Origin: Pseudomonas benzenivorans
Lineage (GTDB): Bacteria; Pseudomonadota; Gammaproteobacteria; Pseudomonadales; Pseudomonadaceae
Direction of reading: 5' to 3'
Assembly: GCF_900100495.1 (NCBI RefSeq)
Contig: NZ_FNCT01000006.1
Location: forward strand, 186,001-250,000
DNA length: 64,000 nt
The notes under the pieces are model-generated. The model saw nothing but the letters and a program-made list of their open reading frames with translations, searched no databases and had not been told where the DNA came from. Both the position numbers and the translations under genes were made by a program. Below, piece by piece: positions 53,288-64,000 of the stretch. Position 1 is the stretch's first letter. Every line of letters begins with the position of its first letter.

Positions 53288-53971
53288 TCATCCGGCAAGA
53301 TCGCGACTGGCGACCTCACTCAGAATCCGTTCAAGCACCTGCTCGATCGAAAGCGCGGTGGAATCCAGCTGTATCGCATCGGCCGCCGGCTTGAGCGGGG
53401 CCACTGCACGCTGGGTATCGCGCTCATCGCGCGCGCGAATCTCTTCGAGAAGACTCGCGAGATTAACATCATCCCCCTTGGCCTTCAACTGCAGGTAACG
53501 CCGACGAGCGCGCTCCTCGGCGCTGGCGGTCAGGAAGACCTTCAGCGGCGCATCCGGGAAAACCACCGTGCCCATGTCGCGACCATCGGCCACCAGGCCA
53601 GGCATTTCCTGGAATGCCCGCTGGCGCTGCAGCAGCGCCTCGCGCACGGCCGGCAGCGCGGCAACCTGCGAGGCACCCGCACCGATCTGTTCGTTACGAA
53701 TGGCGTCGGTCACATCTTCGCCTTCCAGGATGATCCGCTGGCCCTCGCCCGTCGCGACGAACTGCACGTCGAGATGGGCGGCAAGCACTTTCATCGCCTC
53801 TTCGTTGGTCAGGTCGACGCCATGGTTGCGCGCGGCAAACGCCAGCAAGCGGTACAACGCCCCGGAGTCGAGCAAGCCCCAGCCCAGCTGCTTCGCCAAC
53901 AGCCCGGCAACCGTGCCCTTGCCCGAACCGCTCGGCCCATCGATCGCGATTACCGGCGCCACGGCGATCAT
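53288..53971 (-). CDS. cmk: Cytidylate kinase
   Basis: Cmk phosphorylates CMP and dCMP with ATP. The 227-residue P-loop enzyme begins [20 protein letters not shown] (Walker A), followed by [14 protein letters not shown] and [20 protein letters not shown], with LID Arg residues in [13 protein letters not shown]. It overlaps the end of the tyrA-aroA fusion gene by four bases and belongs to that operon. Length and motifs are standard. Confidence 0.97.
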   Translation of the reverse strand: MIAVAPVIAIDGPSGSGKGTVAGLLAKQLGWGLLDSGALYRLLAFAARNHGVDLTNEEAMKVLAAHLDVQFVATGEGQRIILEGEDVTDAIRNEQIGAGASQVAALPAVREALLQRQRAFQEMPGLVADGRDMGTVVFPDAPLKVFLTASAEERARRRYLQLKAKGDDVNLASLLEEIRARDERDTQRAVAPLKPAADAIQLDSTALSIEQVLERILSEVASRDLAG

Positions 53972-56223
53972 GACCTACCCTCCTCGGCCACCCGGATACC
54001 CACCTGCGCCGCCAGGGCCAGGAAGTTCGGGAAGGACGTGGCGACATTGGCGCAATCATGGATGCGAATCGGCGCGCTGGCGCGCAGCGAAGCCACGCTG
54101 AAGGACATGGCGATGCGGTGGTCGCCATGGCTGTACACCTCACCGCCGCCGATGGCGCCGCCATCTATGACGATCCCGTCCGGCGTCGGCTCGACCTTGA
54201 CGCCCAGCGTCAGCAAACCATCGGCCATCACCTGGATGCGATCGGATTCCTTGACCCGCAACTCTTCGGCGCCGCGCAGCACGGTGCGCCCCTCGGCACA
54301 GGCCGCCGCGACGAACAGCACCGGGAATTCGTCGATGGCCAATGGCACCAGGTGTTCCGGGATTTCGATGCCCTTCAGTTTTGCCGAACGCACGCGGATG
54401 TCCGCCACGGGCTCACCGCCGACCTCACGCTGGTTTTCCAGGCTGATGTCGCCGCCCATCAACCTGAGGATATCGATGACCCCGGTGCGGGTCGGATTGA
54501 TCCCGACATGCTCCAGGACCAACTCTGAGCCCTCGGCAATGCTGCCAGCCACCAGGAAGAAGGCCGCCGAGGAAATGTCCGCCGGCACTTCGATGTGGGT
54601 GGCGGTCAGCTCATGGCCGGATTCCAGGCTGGCCGTGTTGTCGTCGACCGCCACCGGGTAACCGAAGCCACGCAGCATCCGCTCGGTATGGTCGCGGGTC
54701 GGCGCCGGCTCGGTAACCGAGGTGGTGCCGGCGGCGTACAGGCCCGCCAACAACAAGCAGGATTTCACCTGGGCGCTGGCCATCGGCATCTCATAGCTCA
54801 TGCCGGTCAGACGCTGACCGCCGCGGATGGTCAATGGCGGACGGCCTTCGGCGCCGGTTTCGATCACCGCCCCCATCTCGCTCAGCGGCTTGGCCACACG
54901 ATTCATCGGCCGCTTGGACAGCGAGGCGTCACCGGTCAGAGTGGTGTCGAAGGCCTGCCCGGCCAGCAAGCCGGCCAGCAGGCGCATGGAGGTGCCGGAG
55001 TTGCCCAGATAGATCGGCCCGGGCGGCGCCTGCAAGCCATGCAGGCCGACGCCATGAATGGTCACGCGGCCATGGTGCGGGCCTTCGATCACCACGCCCA
55101 TGTCACGAAAGGCTTGCAGGGTCGCCAGGGCATCCTCGCCCTCGAGAAAGCCTTCGACTTCGGTGGTGCCGTTGGCCAGCGAGCCGAGCATGATCGACCG
55201 GTGCGAGATGGATTTGTCGCCGGGCACGCGAATCCGCCCAGAAAGTTTGCCGCCGGGGTTAGCCAGGAAAATCAGATCATTCGAGTGCATAGCGTCCACA
55301 TAGGCCCGTCGGGCCAGAATTTTGCTGAAATGTTCGCGGGCCACCCGGGCGCGGGTGAACACGCCCAGTAGATGGTGCCCATCCCCTGCGTCGACCGCAT
55401 TGCGCAAGGCGTCGAGGTCGTCGCGAAACATGTCCAAGGTATGCAGCACGGCCTCGCGGTTGGCGAGGAAGATGTCGTGCCACATCACCGGGTCGCTGCC
55501 GGCGATCCGCGTGAAATCGCGAAAGCCACCAGCGGCGTAACGGAAAATCTCCAGATTCTCGCTGCGCTTGGCCAGCGAGTCCACCAGGCCGAACGCCAGC
55601 AGATGGGGCAGATGGCTGGTCGCGGCGAGCACCTGGTCATGGTGTTCGACCTGCATGTGCTCGACATCCGCTCCCAGCTCGCGCCAGAGGCGATCGACCA
55701 GTTGCACGGCCTGCGGATCGGTTTGTTCCAGCGGCGTCAAGATCACCTTATGGCGGCGGAACAACTCGCCATTGGCCGCCTCCACACCGCTTTGCTCGGA
55801 GCCGGCAATCGGATGGCCCGGCACGAAGCGCACCGGCACGTCGCCGAAGGCCAGGCGCGCGGCACGCACCACATTGCCCTTGGCGCTGCCGACATCGGTC
55901 AGCACCGCATCGCCCAGTTCGAGCCTGGCCAACTCGCCCAGCAGCTTCTCCATGGCCAGGATCGGCACCGCCAGCTGGATCAGCGCGGCGCCCTGGCAGG
56001 CGGCGGCCAGTTGCTCTTCGCAGCGGTCGACCACACCCAACTCGACCGCCAGGCGGCGCGACTGCGGATCCAGGTCGACGCCCACCACTTCGCGGCACAG
56101 GCCGCGCTCGCGCAGGCCCTTGGCGAACGAACCGCCGATCAGGCCGAGACCGATCACCACCAGGCGGCCGATCACAGGCTTGCCGGATTGCACCTTGGCG
56201 ACAGCAGCTTTCGAATCGCTCAC
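53968..56223 (-). CDS. Bifunctional prephenate dehydrogenase/EPSP synthase (TyrA-AroA fusion)
   Basis: The first 300 residues are a prephenate/cyclohexadienyl dehydrogenase ([48 protein letters not shown]), making hydroxyphenylpyruvate for tyrosine. The remaining 450 are 3-phosphoshikimate 1-carboxyvinyltransferase ([47 protein letters not shown]), step six of the shikimate pathway. The 751-residue fusion is the normal Pseudomonas arrangement. The gene overlaps hisC and cmk by four bases each, in the pheA-hisC-tyrA/aroA-cmk-rpsA supraoperon. Confidence 0.97.
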   Translation of the reverse strand: MSDSKAAVAKVQSGKPVIGRLVVIGLGLIGGSFAKGLRERGLCREVVGVDLDPQSRRLAVELGVVDRCEEQLAAACQGAALIQLAVPILAMEKLLGELARLELGDAVLTDVGSAKGNVVRAARLAFGDVPVRFVPGHPIAGSEQSGVEAANGELFRRHKVILTPLEQTDPQAVQLVDRLWRELGADVEHMQVEHHDQVLAATSHLPHLLAFGLVDSLAKRSENLEIFRYAAGGFRDFTRIAGSDPVMWHDIFLANREAVLHTLDMFRDDLDALRNAVDAGDGHHLLGVFTRARVAREHFSKILARRAYVDAMHSNDLIFLANPGGKLSGRIRVPGDKSISHRSIMLGSLANGTTEVEGFLEGEDALATLQAFRDMGVVIEGPHHGRVTIHGVGLHGLQAPPGPIYLGNSGTSMRLLAGLLAGQAFDTTLTGDASLSKRPMNRVAKPLSEMGAVIETGAEGRPPLTIRGGQRLTGMSYEMPMASAQVKSCLLLAGLYAAGTTSVTEPAPTRDHTERMLRGFGYPVAVDDNTASLESGHELTATHIEVPADISSAAFFLVAGSIAEGSELVLEHVGINPTRTGVIDILRLMGGDISLENQREVGGEPVADIRVRSAKLKGIEIPEHLVPLAIDEFPVLFVAAACAEGRTVLRGAEELRVKESDRIQVMADGLLTLGVKVEPTPDGIVIDGGAIGGGEVYSHGDHRIAMSFSVASLRASAPIRIHDCANVATSFPNFLALAAQVGIRVAEEGRS

Positions 56224-57326
56224 GCGCCGAGCACCTTGGCCAGCGCCTCGAGGAAGCGCGCGTTCTCTTCGGGCAGGCCAATGGATACGCGCAGATAGGT
56301 GGGCATGCCATAGCCGGCCACCGGGCGCACGATCACGCCCTCGCGCAGCAAAGCCTGGTTGATCGCCGCCGTGTCACGAGCAAAATCGATGGCGATGAAA
56401 TTGCCCCTGGACGGGATCCACCCCAACCCCAAGGCGCGGCAGCCAGCTTCCAACTGGGCCATGCCGGCATCGTTGAGCTGGCGACTGCGCACCAGATAGT
56501 CGGTATCGTCGAGCGCGGCGCAGGCCGCAGCCAGAGCCAGGCTGTTGACGTTGAACGGCTGGCGCACGCGGTTCAGCACATCGGCGACCTGCGCCGAGCT
56601 GATCCCGTAGCCGACGCGCAACGCGGCCAGGCCATAGGCTTTGGAGAAGGTGCGCGACACCAGCAGATTCGGGTGCGCGGCCAGGTAGTCGAGGCCATCC
56701 GGCAACTCGTCGCCTTCGGCGTATTCGATATAGGCCTCGTCCAGCACCACCAGCACCTCTTGCGGCACGCGCGCGAGGAAATCGCTGAGCGCCTGCGGGC
56801 CGAACCAGGTGCCGGTCGGGTTGTTCGGATTGGCGATGAATACCACCCGGGTGTTGGCGTCGATGGCCGCGAGCATGGCCTCCAGGTCGTGGCCGAAGTC
56901 CTTCGCCGGCACCACCTTGCCTTGCGCACCGACCGCCTGGGTGGCGATCGGGTAGACGGCGAAGGCATGCTCGCTGAATACCGCGTTCAGCCCCGGTGCC
57001 AGGTAGGCGCGGGCGACCAGCTCGAGAATATCGTTGGAGCCGTTGCCGAGGGTGACCTGCTGCGGCTGTACGGCGTAGCGCGCGGCCAAGCGACTTTTCA
57101 GGGCGAAGCCGTTGCCGTCGGGGTAACGGGTCAACTCAGCCAACTCGCCACGAATCGCCTCCAGCGCTTTCGGGCTAGGGCCCAGCGGGTTCTCGTTGCT
57201 GGCCAGCTTGACGATGCCGGCCGGATCGAGATCCAGCTCGCGGGCCAACTCATCCACCGGCTTGCCCGGCACATAGGGCGACAGCTTTTGCACGCCTGGC
57301 TGGGCCAAGGCGAGGAAATCGGTCAT
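56220..57326 (-). CDS. hisC: Histidinol-phosphate/aromatic aminotransferase HisC
   Basis: The 368-residue PLP aminotransferase (family I) has KLASNENPLGPSPKALEAI, GNGSNDILELVARA, NPNNPTGTW and the PLP-binding Lys in SRTFSKAYGLAALRVGYG. It acts on histidinol phosphate, and in this supraoperon also on aromatic 2-keto acids (broad-specificity HisC2 type). It overlaps tyrA-aroA by four bases. A 175-base gap containing a REP element separates it from pheA. Confidence 0.94.
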   Translation of the reverse strand: MTDFLALAQPGVQKLSPYVPGKPVDELARELDLDPAGIVKLASNENPLGPSPKALEAIRGELAELTRYPDGNGFALKSRLAARYAVQPQQVTLGNGSNDILELVARAYLAPGLNAVFSEHAFAVYPIATQAVGAQGKVVPAKDFGHDLEAMLAAIDANTRVVFIANPNNPTGTWFGPQALSDFLARVPQEVLVVLDEAYIEYAEGDELPDGLDYLAAHPNLLVSRTFSKAYGLAALRVGYGISSAQVADVLNRVRQPFNVNSLALAAACAALDDTDYLVRSRQLNDAGMAQLEAGCRALGLGWIPSRGNFIAIDFARDTAAINQALLREGVIVRPVAGYGMPTYLRVSIGLPEENARFLEALAKVLGA

Positions 57327-57390
57327 AGCAAAACCTCGAAATGCACGTTACGCCCAGGCAGGTTTTGCAGAGGCTTCAGGCTTGCTCTTC

Positions 57391-57456
57391 CTGTAGGAGC
57401 GGCTTTAGCCGCGAAATTCGCGGCTAAAGCGGAACGCCGTCCGGCCGCTTCCACAG
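57391..57456. repeat. REP-type palindrome between pheA and hisC
   Basis: GCTTTAGCCGCGAA and TTCGCGGCTAAAGC form a nearly continuous palindrome at 57402-57430, flanked by TGTAGGAGC and GCTTCCACA ends. It may stabilise or separate the mRNA parts of the aromatic operon. Confidence 0.8.
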
Positions 57457-57501
57457 AAAAACACTCCCGCTCAAGCAAGACCCAAGCGGCCATAACTGCT
57501 T

Positions 57502-58608
57502 TTAAAGTACCGCCTTGGGATAGGAACCCAGCACCTTCAGCGCCACGGCTTCCTGGTTGATCTTTTCCAGCACGTCCTTGATCAGCGGGTCGCGGTGGTG
57601 GCCGACGAAGTCGATGAAGAACACGTAGGTCCATTTGCCGCTGCGCGACGGGCGGGTCTCGATGCGGGTCAGGTCGATGCCGTTGTTGTGGAACGGCACC
57701 AGCAGCTCATGCAGCGCGCCCGGCTTGTTGCGCATGGAGACGATGATCGAGGTCTTGTCGTCGCCGGTCGGCGGCACTTCCTGGCTGCCGATGATCAGGA
57801 AGCGCGTGGAGTTGTCCGGACGGTCTTCGATCTTTTCCGCCAGCTTGGTCAGGCCGTAGAGGCTGGCCGCCATGTCGCCGGCGATTGCCGCCGAGTTCCA
57901 CTCGCTCTTCACCCGTTTGGCCGCATCGGCGTTGCTCGACACCGCGACGCGCTCGACGTTCGGGTAGTGCGCGTCCAGCCACTTGCGGCACTGCGCCAGG
58001 GACTGGGCATGGGAGTAAATGCGGGTGATCTTGTCGGTCTTGGTGTTCTCGCCGACCAGCAGGTGGTGGTGAATGCGCAGCTCGACCTCGCCGCAGATCA
58101 CCATGTCGTGCTCGAGGAAGCTGTCGAGGGTGTGGTTGATCGCGCCCTCGGTGGAGTTCTCCACCGGCACCACGCCGAAGTTGACCGCGCCGGCGGCCAC
58201 CTCACGGAACACCTCGTCGATCGCCGCCATCGGCACGCTGATCACCGCGTGGCCGAAATGTTTCATTGCCGCGGCCTGGGAGAAGGTGCCCTCGGGGCCG
58301 AGGTAGGCGACCTTCAGCGGATTCTCCAGGGCCAGGCAGGAGGACATGATCTCGCGAAACAAGCGCGCCATTTCCTCATTACCCAGGGGGCCGGCATTGC
58401 GCTCCATGATGCGCTTGAGCACCTGGGCTTCACGCTCCGGGCGGTAGAATACCGGCTTCTCGCCCTCCGGCAGCGCCTTCATCTTGACCCGCGCCACTTC
58501 TTCGGCACAGCGCGCGCGGTCGCTGATCAGCTCGAGGATCTTCTCGTCGAGGCTGTCGATGCGCAGGCGCAGGGCCTGCAGCTCTTGCTCGGAGATTACA
58601 TCCGTCAT
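57502..58608 (-). CDS. pheA: Chorismate mutase/prephenate dehydratase
   Basis: The P-protein makes phenylpyruvate from chorismate. Residues 1 to about 95 form the AroQ chorismate mutase helices (LRLRIDSLDEKILELISDRA), about 95-275 the prephenate dehydratase (VAYLGPEGTFSQAAAMKHFG, VPVENSTEGAINHTLD, RPDNSTRFLIIG) and about 280-368 an ACT domain with the GALHELLVPFHNNGIDLTRI and ESRP-like ETRPSR motif that binds phenylalanine for feedback inhibition. The 368-residue length is normal. Its ATG shares one base with the serC stop. Confidence 0.97.
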   Translation of the reverse strand: MTDVISEQELQALRLRIDSLDEKILELISDRARCAEEVARVKMKALPEGEKPVFYRPEREAQVLKRIMERNAGPLGNEEMARLFREIMSSCLALENPLKVAYLGPEGTFSQAAAMKHFGHAVISVPMAAIDEVFREVAAGAVNFGVVPVENSTEGAINHTLDSFLEHDMVICGEVELRIHHHLLVGENTKTDKITRIYSHAQSLAQCRKWLDAHYPNVERVAVSSNADAAKRVKSEWNSAAIAGDMAASLYGLTKLAEKIEDRPDNSTRFLIIGSQEVPPTGDDKTSIIVSMRNKPGALHELLVPFHNNGIDLTRIETRPSRSGKWTYVFFIDFVGHHRDPLIKDVLEKINQEAVALKVLGSYPKAVL

Positions 58609-59693
58609 CAGCCGTGCTCCTTCTCGAACTCCGCCATGTAGGCCACCAGCGCCTGCACCCCGTCGAGGCCTACCGCATTGTATATCGATGCACGCATGCC
58701 GCCGACCGAGCGATGGCCCTTCAGGTTGAGCAGGCCACGGGCCTCGGCGCCGACAAGGAACGGCTTGTCTAGGCGCTCGTCGGCCAGGCGGAACGGCACG
58801 TTCATCCAGGAGCGGGAATTCGCGGCGATCGGGTTGCTGTACAGCTCGCTGCTGTCGATCGCGCCGTAGAGCAGTTCCTTCTTGGCGCGGTTACGCCGCT
58901 CCATGGCCTCGACGCCGCCCTGCTCCTTCAACCACTCGAACACCAGGCCGGACAAGTACCAGGAGAAGGTCGCCGGAGTGTTGTACATCGAGCCGTTGTC
59001 GGCGGCGACCTTGTAGTTGAGCATGGTCGGGCAGACGCTGCGGGCACGCCCCAGAAGCTCCTCGCGGACGATCACCACCACCAGGCCGCTGGGGCCGATG
59101 TTCTTCTGCGCACCGGCGTAGATCAGGCCGAACTTCGACACGTCGAGCGGGCGCGAGAGGATGTCCGAGGACATGTCCGCCACCAGCGGCACGTCGGCAA
59201 CTTCGGGAATCCAGTCGAACTCCAGGCCACCGATGGTCTCGTTCGGCGTGTAGTGCAGGTAGGCGGCGTTCTTCGACAACTGCCACTCGTTCTGCCCGGG
59301 AATCGCGAAGTAGTCGTAGGGTTTGGCGCTGGCAGCGACGTTGACGTTGCCGTAGCGCTGCGCCTCCTCGATGCTCTTCTTCGACCAGATGCCGGTGTCG
59401 ATGTAGTCGGCGACGCCATCTTCCGGCAGCAGGTTCAGCGGAATCTCGGCGAATTGCTGGCTGGCGCCGCCCTGCAGGAACAGCACCTTGTAGTCGGAGG
59501 GGATGGCGAGCAGGTCGCGCAGGTCCTGCTCGGCCTTGGCGGCGATGGCCATGTAGTCGTCGCTACGGTGACTCATCTCCATCACCGACAGGCCCTTGCC
59601 ATGCCAGTCGAGGAGTTCCGCCTGGGCGCGTTGCAGGACAGCTTCGGGAAGCGCGGCCGGGCCGGCGCAGAAGTTATAGGCTCGCTTGCTCAC
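58608..59693 (-). CDS. serC: Phosphoserine aminotransferase
   Basis: SerC makes phosphoserine from 3-phosphohydroxypyruvate and glutamate, and also acts in pyridoxal phosphate synthesis. The 361-residue enzyme begins (GTG) SKRAYNFCAGPAALPEAVLQ and has VLFLQGGASQQFAEIPLNLL, DMSSDILSRPLDV and the PLP-binding Lys in YAGAQKNIGPSGLVVVIVR. GTG 59693 is chosen because it gives the same length as PAO1 SerC; the GTG two codons upstream is an alternative. It heads the serC-pheA-hisC-tyrA/aroA-cmk-rpsA order. Confidence 0.97.
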   Translation of the reverse strand: MSKRAYNFCAGPAALPEAVLQRAQAELLDWHGKGLSVMEMSHRSDDYMAIAAKAEQDLRDLLAIPSDYKVLFLQGGASQQFAEIPLNLLPEDGVADYIDTGIWSKKSIEEAQRYGNVNVAASAKPYDYFAIPGQNEWQLSKNAAYLHYTPNETIGGLEFDWIPEVADVPLVADMSSDILSRPLDVSKFGLIYAGAQKNIGPSGLVVVIVREELLGRARSVCPTMLNYKVAADNGSMYNTPATFSWYLSGLVFEWLKEQGGVEAMERRNRAKKELLYGAIDSSELYSNPIAANSRSWMNVPFRLADERLDKPFLVGAEARGLLNLKGHRSVGGMRASIYNAVGLDGVQALVAYMAEFEKEHG

Positions 59694-59758
59694 ATCCACT
59701 CTCGCTCAAATGTTGGGCGAGCCCAGCTCGCCGAATCTTACGCTGCCGTGTGCAGGAT

Positions 59759-59786
59759 GGCGGGTTAGGCCTCAGGCTAACCCGCC
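59759..59786 (-). terminator. GC-rich hairpin after gyrA
   Basis: GGCGGGTTAG and CTAACCCGCC are perfect 10-bp arms with an 8-base loop, 9 bases beyond the gyrA stop. No T-run follows, so efficiency as an intrinsic terminator is uncertain. Confidence 0.55.
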
Positions 59787-59794
59787 CTGCGCAC

Positions 59795-62560
59795 TTACTC
59801 TTCGCCAGCTTGATCTTCGCCGCCGGCTTCTTCGCCCGCAACCTCGCCACCCTCGGTCTCCAGCTCTTCGCCTTCTTCCTCGGACGGTTCCTGCACCCGC
59901 TCCAGGCCGACCAGGGTTTCATCCTTGGCCAGCTTGATCAGGGTCACGCCCTGGGTATTGCGGCCGAGACTGGAGACCTCGCTGACCCGGGTGCGGACCA
60001 GGGTGCCCTGGTCGGAAATCAGCATGATCTCCTCGCCATCGAGCACCTGCACGGCGCCGACCAGCTTGCCATTGCGCTCGTTGCTGACCATGGCGATCAC
60101 GCCCTGGCCGCCGCGTCCGCGACGGGGGAACTTGCTCAATGGCGTGCGCTTGCCGAAACCACGCTCGGATGCGGTGAGAATCTGCGCCCCCGACTCGGGA
60201 ATCAGCATGGAGATCAACTGCATCCCCTTGCCAAGCTTCATGCCGCGAATACCTCCCGCGACACGGTTTCTAACCTTCACCGCGCTCTCGGCGAAACGAA
60301 TCACCTTGCCAGCCTCGGAGAACAGCATTACCTCCTTGGAGCCATCGGTGATGGCGGCGGCGATCAGCGTGTCGCCTTCCTTCAGCTTCAGGGCGATCAG
60401 GCCGCTAGAACGTGGCCGGCTGAACTGTGCCAGCGGGGCCCTCTTCACCGTACCGAAGGCGGTGGCCATGAAGATGTAGGCACCGGTGGGCTCGGCCACC
60501 AGCTCCGCCGTCTCGCCGTCGATTTCCTCGGCCTCGGCCACCTCGACGCCATCGTCGGCTTCGAGCACCTCGCCCTCGATCACCGCATCCTCGGCGTCGT
60601 CCAGCTCTTCATCGTCACCAGCGCTCTGCTGCAGGGCTTCCAGATCGATCTGCAGCATGGTGGTGATGTACTCACCCTCATCCAGCGGCAGCAGATTGAC
60701 CAGCGGACGACCGCGGGCGGCACGCGAGGCCTCGGGAATTTCGTAGGTCTTCAGCCAGTACACCTTGCCCTTGCTGGAGAACAGCAACAGGGTGGAGTGG
60801 CTGTTGGCGACTAGCAGGTGCGCAATGTAATCCTCGTCCTTGATCCCGGTAGCCGACTTGCCTTTACCGCCGCGGCGCTGGGCCTGGTAGGCGGAAAGCG
60901 GCTGCGACTTGGCATAACCGGTGTGGGAGATGGTGACCACCCGCTCTTCTTCGGTGATCAGGTCACCCAGGGTCAGGTCGAGACGGGCATCGAGGATCTC
61001 GGTGCGACGCTTGTCGCCGAACTCGGCCTTGACCGCTTCCAACTCCTCGCGGATGACTTCCATCAGGCGCACCGAGCTGGTCAGGATACGGATCAACTCG
61101 CCGATCTGGGCGAGGATCTCCTGGTACTCGGCCAACAACTTCTCGTGCTCCAGACCGGTCAGGCGGTGCAGGCGCAGATCGAGGATGGCCTGGGCCTGCT
61201 CCGGCGACAGGTAGTATTTGCCGTCGCGCAGGCCGTACTGCGGATCGAGGTCCTCCGGCCGGCAGGCATCGGCGCCGGCGCGCTCGACCATGGCTTCCAC
61301 CGCGGTCGACTCCCAGGCGGTGGACACCAGGGCTTCCTTGGCTTCCGCGGGGCTCGGCGAGGCCTTGATCAGGGCGATCACCGGGTCGATGTTGGACAGC
61401 GCGACCGCCTGGCCTTCGAGGATGTGCCCGCGCTCGCGTGCCTTGCGCAGCTCGAACACGGTGCGCCGGGTCACCACTTCGCGGCGATGGCGAATGAAGG
61501 CCTCGAGCATGTCCTTGAGATTGAGGACCTTCGGCTGGCCGTCGATCAGCGCGACCACGTTGATGCCGAACACGCTCTGCATCTGGGTCTGCGCATAGAG
61601 ATTGTTGAGAATCACCTCCGGCACTTCGCCGCGACGCAGCTCGATGACCACGCGCATGCCGTCTTTGTCGGACTCGTCGCGCAGCTCGGTGATGCCTTCG
61701 AGCTTCTTCTCCTTGACCAGCTCGGCGATCTTCTCGATCAGCCGCGCCTTGTTCAGCTGGTACGGCAGCTCGGTGACGACGATCTGCTGGCGACCGCCAA
61801 CCTTGTCGATGTCCTCGACTTCGGCGCGGGCGCGGATATAGATGCGCCCACGGCCGGTGCGGTAGGCCTCGATGATCCCGGCACGGCCGTTGATGATCGC
61901 CGCGGTCGGGAAGTCCGGACCGGGGATGTAGCGCATCAGCTCATCGACCGTCAGTTCGGGGTTATCGATCAGCGCCAGGCAACCGTCGACCACCTCGCCG
62001 AGGTTGTGCGGCGGGATATTGGTCGCCATGCCCACGGCGATACCGCTGGAACCGTTGACCAGCAGGTTGGGAATCTTGGTCGGCATGACCGCCGGAATCA
62101 TCTCGGTGCCGTCGTAGTTCGGCACCCAGTCGACGGTTTCCTTGTGCAGGTCGGCCAGCAGTTCATGGGCCAGCTTGGTCATGCGCACTTCGGTGTAACG
62201 CATGGCCGCGGCGTTGTCGCCGTCCACCGAACCGAAGTTGCCCTGGCCGTCGACCAGCAGGTAACGCAGGGAGAACGGCTGCGCCATGCGCACGATGGTG
62301 TCGTACACCGCCGTATCGCCGTGCGGGTGGTACTTACCGATCACGTCGCCGACCACACGGGCGGACTTCTTGTACGCCTTGTTCCAGTCGTTGCCCAGCT
62401 CACTCATTGCAAAGAGCACGCGACGATGCACGGGCTTCAAGCCATCGCGCGCATCCGGCAGGGCACGCCCGACGATCACGCTCATCGCGTAGTCGAGGTA
62501 GGACTGCTTCAGTTCGTCTTCGATATTGACCGGGAGGATTTCTTTGGCCAGTTCGCCCAT
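59795..62560 (-). CDS. gyrA: DNA gyrase subunit A
   Basis: GyrA carries the DNA cleavage and C-terminal wrapping domains of gyrase. The 921-residue protein begins [20 protein letters not shown]. It has the quinolone-resistance-determining region [19 protein letters not shown] with wild-type Thr83 and Asp87, the catalytic Tyr in [11 protein letters not shown], and the GyrA-box QRRGGKGK. An acidic insert of about 45 residues in the C-terminal domain ([20 protein letters not shown] and following) and an acidic tail are typical of Pseudomonas. ATG 62560 is the only credible start. It is separated from serC by a hairpin and probably has its own promoter in the 246-base upstream gap. Confidence 0.98.
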   Translation of the reverse strand: MGELAKEILPVNIEDELKQSYLDYAMSVIVGRALPDARDGLKPVHRRVLFAMSELGNDWNKAYKKSARVVGDVIGKYHPHGDTAVYDTIVRMAQPFSLRYLLVDGQGNFGSVDGDNAAAMRYTEVRMTKLAHELLADLHKETVDWVPNYDGTEMIPAVMPTKIPNLLVNGSSGIAVGMATNIPPHNLGEVVDGCLALIDNPELTVDELMRYIPGPDFPTAAIINGRAGIIEAYRTGRGRIYIRARAEVEDIDKVGGRQQIVVTELPYQLNKARLIEKIAELVKEKKLEGITELRDESDKDGMRVVIELRRGEVPEVILNNLYAQTQMQSVFGINVVALIDGQPKVLNLKDMLEAFIRHRREVVTRRTVFELRKARERGHILEGQAVALSNIDPVIALIKASPSPAEAKEALVSTAWESTAVEAMVERAGADACRPEDLDPQYGLRDGKYYLSPEQAQAILDLRLHRLTGLEHEKLLAEYQEILAQIGELIRILTSSVRLMEVIREELEAVKAEFGDKRRTEILDARLDLTLGDLITEEERVVTISHTGYAKSQPLSAYQAQRRGGKGKSATGIKDEDYIAHLLVANSHSTLLLFSSKGKVYWLKTYEIPEASRAARGRPLVNLLPLDEGEYITTMLQIDLEALQQSAGDDEELDDAEDAVIEGEVLEADDGVEVAEAEEIDGETAELVAEPTGAYIFMATAFGTVKRAPLAQFSRPRSSGLIALKLKEGDTLIAAAITDGSKEVMLFSEAGKVIRFAESAVKVRNRVAGGIRGMKLGKGMQLISMLIPESGAQILTASERGFGKRTPLSKFPRRGRGGQGVIAMVSNERNGKLVGAVQVLDGEEIMLISDQGTLVRTRVSEVSSLGRNTQGVTLIKLAKDETLVGLERVQEPSEEEGEELETEGGEVAGEEAGGEDQAGEE

Positions 62561-62806
62561 GAGTAGCCTGATTCCTTTTTTCTAGTGAAACCCCGCGCCA
62601 TTCATCCTGAACGACGCGAGGCTCGCCGTTGCGACCAAAGGCCAGCAACGACTCACGACAAATCAATGAGTTATGCCATGTATTTGCGCAGTTAAGGCGA
62701 CCGCAGTCGGCGCCCCTGAAAACTGCCGGAGCTTATCACAATCGCCGCCCCGCACCTATCCCCGACCCGCTGCGCCGCGAGCGCGCGCAACGGACGCCGG
62801 ACGCCC

Positions 62807-63883
62807 TCAATGCAGGCGCTTGCGACACATCAACTGGGCCATTTTCGCGGCGTCCGGACGCTCGACCACGCCCTTCTCGGTCACGATGAAGTCGATCAGG
62901 TCGGCCGGCGTCACATCGAACACCGGATTGACCGCCCCCACCCCCGCGGCCACCGCCCGCCCGCCCAACTCCAGCAACTCGCGACCGTCACGCTCCTCGA
63001 TGGGAATCTCATCGCCGCTTTCCAGGGCCATGTCGATGGTCGAACTCGGCGCCACCACCATGAAGCGCACGCCATGGTGCATGGCATTGACCGCCAGCTG
63101 GTAGGTGCCGATCTTGTTCGCCACATCGCCATTGGCGGTGATGCGGTCGGCGCCGACGATGACCCAGGTGATGCCGCGGGTCTTCATCAGGTGCGCAGCG
63201 GCCGAGTCGGCGTTCAGGCTCACCGGAATGCCTTCGTTGGCCAGCTCCCAGGCGGTCAAGCGCGAGCCCTGCAGCCACGGACGGGTCTCGTCGGCGTAGA
63301 CCCGCTCGACCAGGCCATCCAGATAGGCCGCACGGATCACCCCCAGCGCCGTGCCGAAACCGCCGGTCGCCAGGGCGCCGGTGTTGCAGTGGGTCAGCAG
63401 GTTCTGCAGGTTGCCCTGGTGCTTGCGAATCAGGTCGACGCCGAGTTGTGCCATGGTCAGGTTGGCTTCGCGATCGCTCTGATGGATCTGCAGCGCTTCG
63501 GCCTCCAGCGCCAACAACGGATCTTCGCCATTTTTCAGGCGCTCGAGACGCTCGCGCATGCGATTGAGCGCCCAGAACAGGTTGACCGCGGTTGGCCGCG
63601 AATCGGCCAGCACCCGCAAATCCGCCTCCAGGGCCAGGCGCCAGTCGCCGCCCTCGGCCAGGCGCGCTCGCGCCCCGAGCACCACGCCATAGGCCGCGCT
63701 GATGCCGATGGCCGGCGCCCCGCGCACCACCATGGCACGAATGGCCTCGGCCACGGCGGCGGCCGAATGACAGGCCTGCCAGGTTTCCTCGAACGGCAGC
63801 ACACGCTGATCGAGCAGATGCAGAGCGCCATCGCGCCACTCAATGGCCTTAACCTTCTCCGCCGCCAGCAATTGCTCGCGCAT
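62807..63883 (-). CDS. mtnA: S-methyl-5-thioribose-1-phosphate isomerase
   Basis: MtnA converts methylthioribose-1-phosphate to methylthioribulose-1-phosphate in methionine salvage. The 358-residue protein has [20 protein letters not shown] at the start, [20 protein letters not shown], the catalytic Cys in [19 protein letters not shown] and the Asp in [20 protein letters not shown]. It is the normal length. It lies upstream of gyrA on the same strand; in PAO1 it has the same position. Confidence 0.95.
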   Translation of the reverse strand: MREQLLAAEKVKAIEWRDGALHLLDQRVLPFEETWQACHSAAAVAEAIRAMVVRGAPAIGISAAYGVVLGARARLAEGGDWRLALEADLRVLADSRPTAVNLFWALNRMRERLERLKNGEDPLLALEAEALQIHQSDREANLTMAQLGVDLIRKHQGNLQNLLTHCNTGALATGGFGTALGVIRAAYLDGLVERVYADETRPWLQGSRLTAWELANEGIPVSLNADSAAAHLMKTRGITWVIVGADRITANGDVANKIGTYQLAVNAMHHGVRFMVVAPSSTIDMALESGDEIPIEERDGRELLELGGRAVAAGVGAVNPVFDVTPADLIDFIVTEKGVVERPDAAKMAQLMCRKRLH

Positions 63884-64000
63884 GACACACCTCGCACCCG
63901 AAAAAGCCGGCCATTATACGCAGACGCATGACGACACGCTGCAAGTAAGCCCACGCACAACCCTAGTCCTGCAAGCAAGAGGCTGCGCGCAACCCCGGAT

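Noticed and set aside
53968..56223. TyrA-AroA fusion as a novel protein
   Set aside because: This fusion is the standard arrangement in Pseudomonas and related genera.
60480..60640. Acidic insert in the GyrA C-terminal domain as an anomaly
   Set aside because: Acidic insertions and tails here are normal for Pseudomonas GyrA.
1..64000. Prophage, toxin-antitoxin, secretion or defence system
   Set aside because: No integrase, phage structural, restriction, toxin or CRISPR-associated gene was recognised anywhere in the window.

Overview
The window is a stretch of a Pseudomonas chromosome. It is high-GC with dense operons, 4-base ATGA overlaps and many extragenic REP-type palindromes. From memory of gene families, the right end (wzz, ihfB, rpsA, cmk, tyrA-aroA fusion, hisC, pheA, serC, gyrA, mtnA) has the order known around PA3160-PA3169 of P. 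aeruginosa PAO1. The left-centre (polyphosphate:AMP phosphotransferase, MarR regulator, NAGGN genes, 7TM hybrid kinase) resembles PA3455-PA3462. The species is not P. aeruginosa itself, because gene content and the join between these blocks differ.

Layout. 1-7.4 kb: end of a DUF2804 protein, fumC, a quinone-reductase-like flavoprotein, an EamA transporter, a small DUF6316 protein, a thiolase and a two-domain PPK2 enzyme. 7.7-10.6 kb: mnmC, then a CxxCH haem-site protein overlapping a CsoR/FrmR-type repressor with altered ligand positions. 10.9-19.6 kb: the N-acetylglutaminylglutamine amide (NAGGN) osmoprotectant cluster with a divergent MarR regulator and a hybrid histidine kinase. 19.7-23.0 kb: small conserved proteins, a CynX/NimT-type MFS transporter and an SDR. 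23.0-23.5 kb: an IS3-type remnant and a repeat.

23.5-45.5 kb is a Wzx/Wzy-dependent O-antigen locus, all on the minus strand and read from right to left: rfaH, a JUMPstart/ops leader, manB, a truncated rmlB copy, a second degenerate leader, wbpO, wbpP, rmlBDAC, vioA, an acyltransferase, wzx, a GT2, wzy, a GT4, a decayed asparagine-synthetase (wbpS-type) 3' end, a second GT4, a wbpV-like reductase, wbpL, a NeuD-type acetyltransferase and wbpM. Predicted activated sugars are UDP-QuiNAc (or FucNAc), UDP-GalNAcA, dTDP-L-Rha and dTDP-Qui4N-acyl. One initiating transferase (WbpL) plus three glycosyltransferases fit a four-sugar repeat unit. The middle (about 31-35.9 kb) is visibly A+T-rich, as expected of exchanged serotype genes.

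45.7-50.3 kb holds a beta-CASP nuclease carrying an in-frame palindromic repeat insertion, and two divergent wzz genes. 50.8-63.9 kb is conserved core. No tRNA, rRNA, CRISPR array, prophage or recognisable defence system was seen. The most notable observations are the recombination scars in the O-antigen locus, the rfaH/ops pairing, the altered CsoR-like sensor beside a haem-site protein, and the repeat inserted inside a coding sequence.
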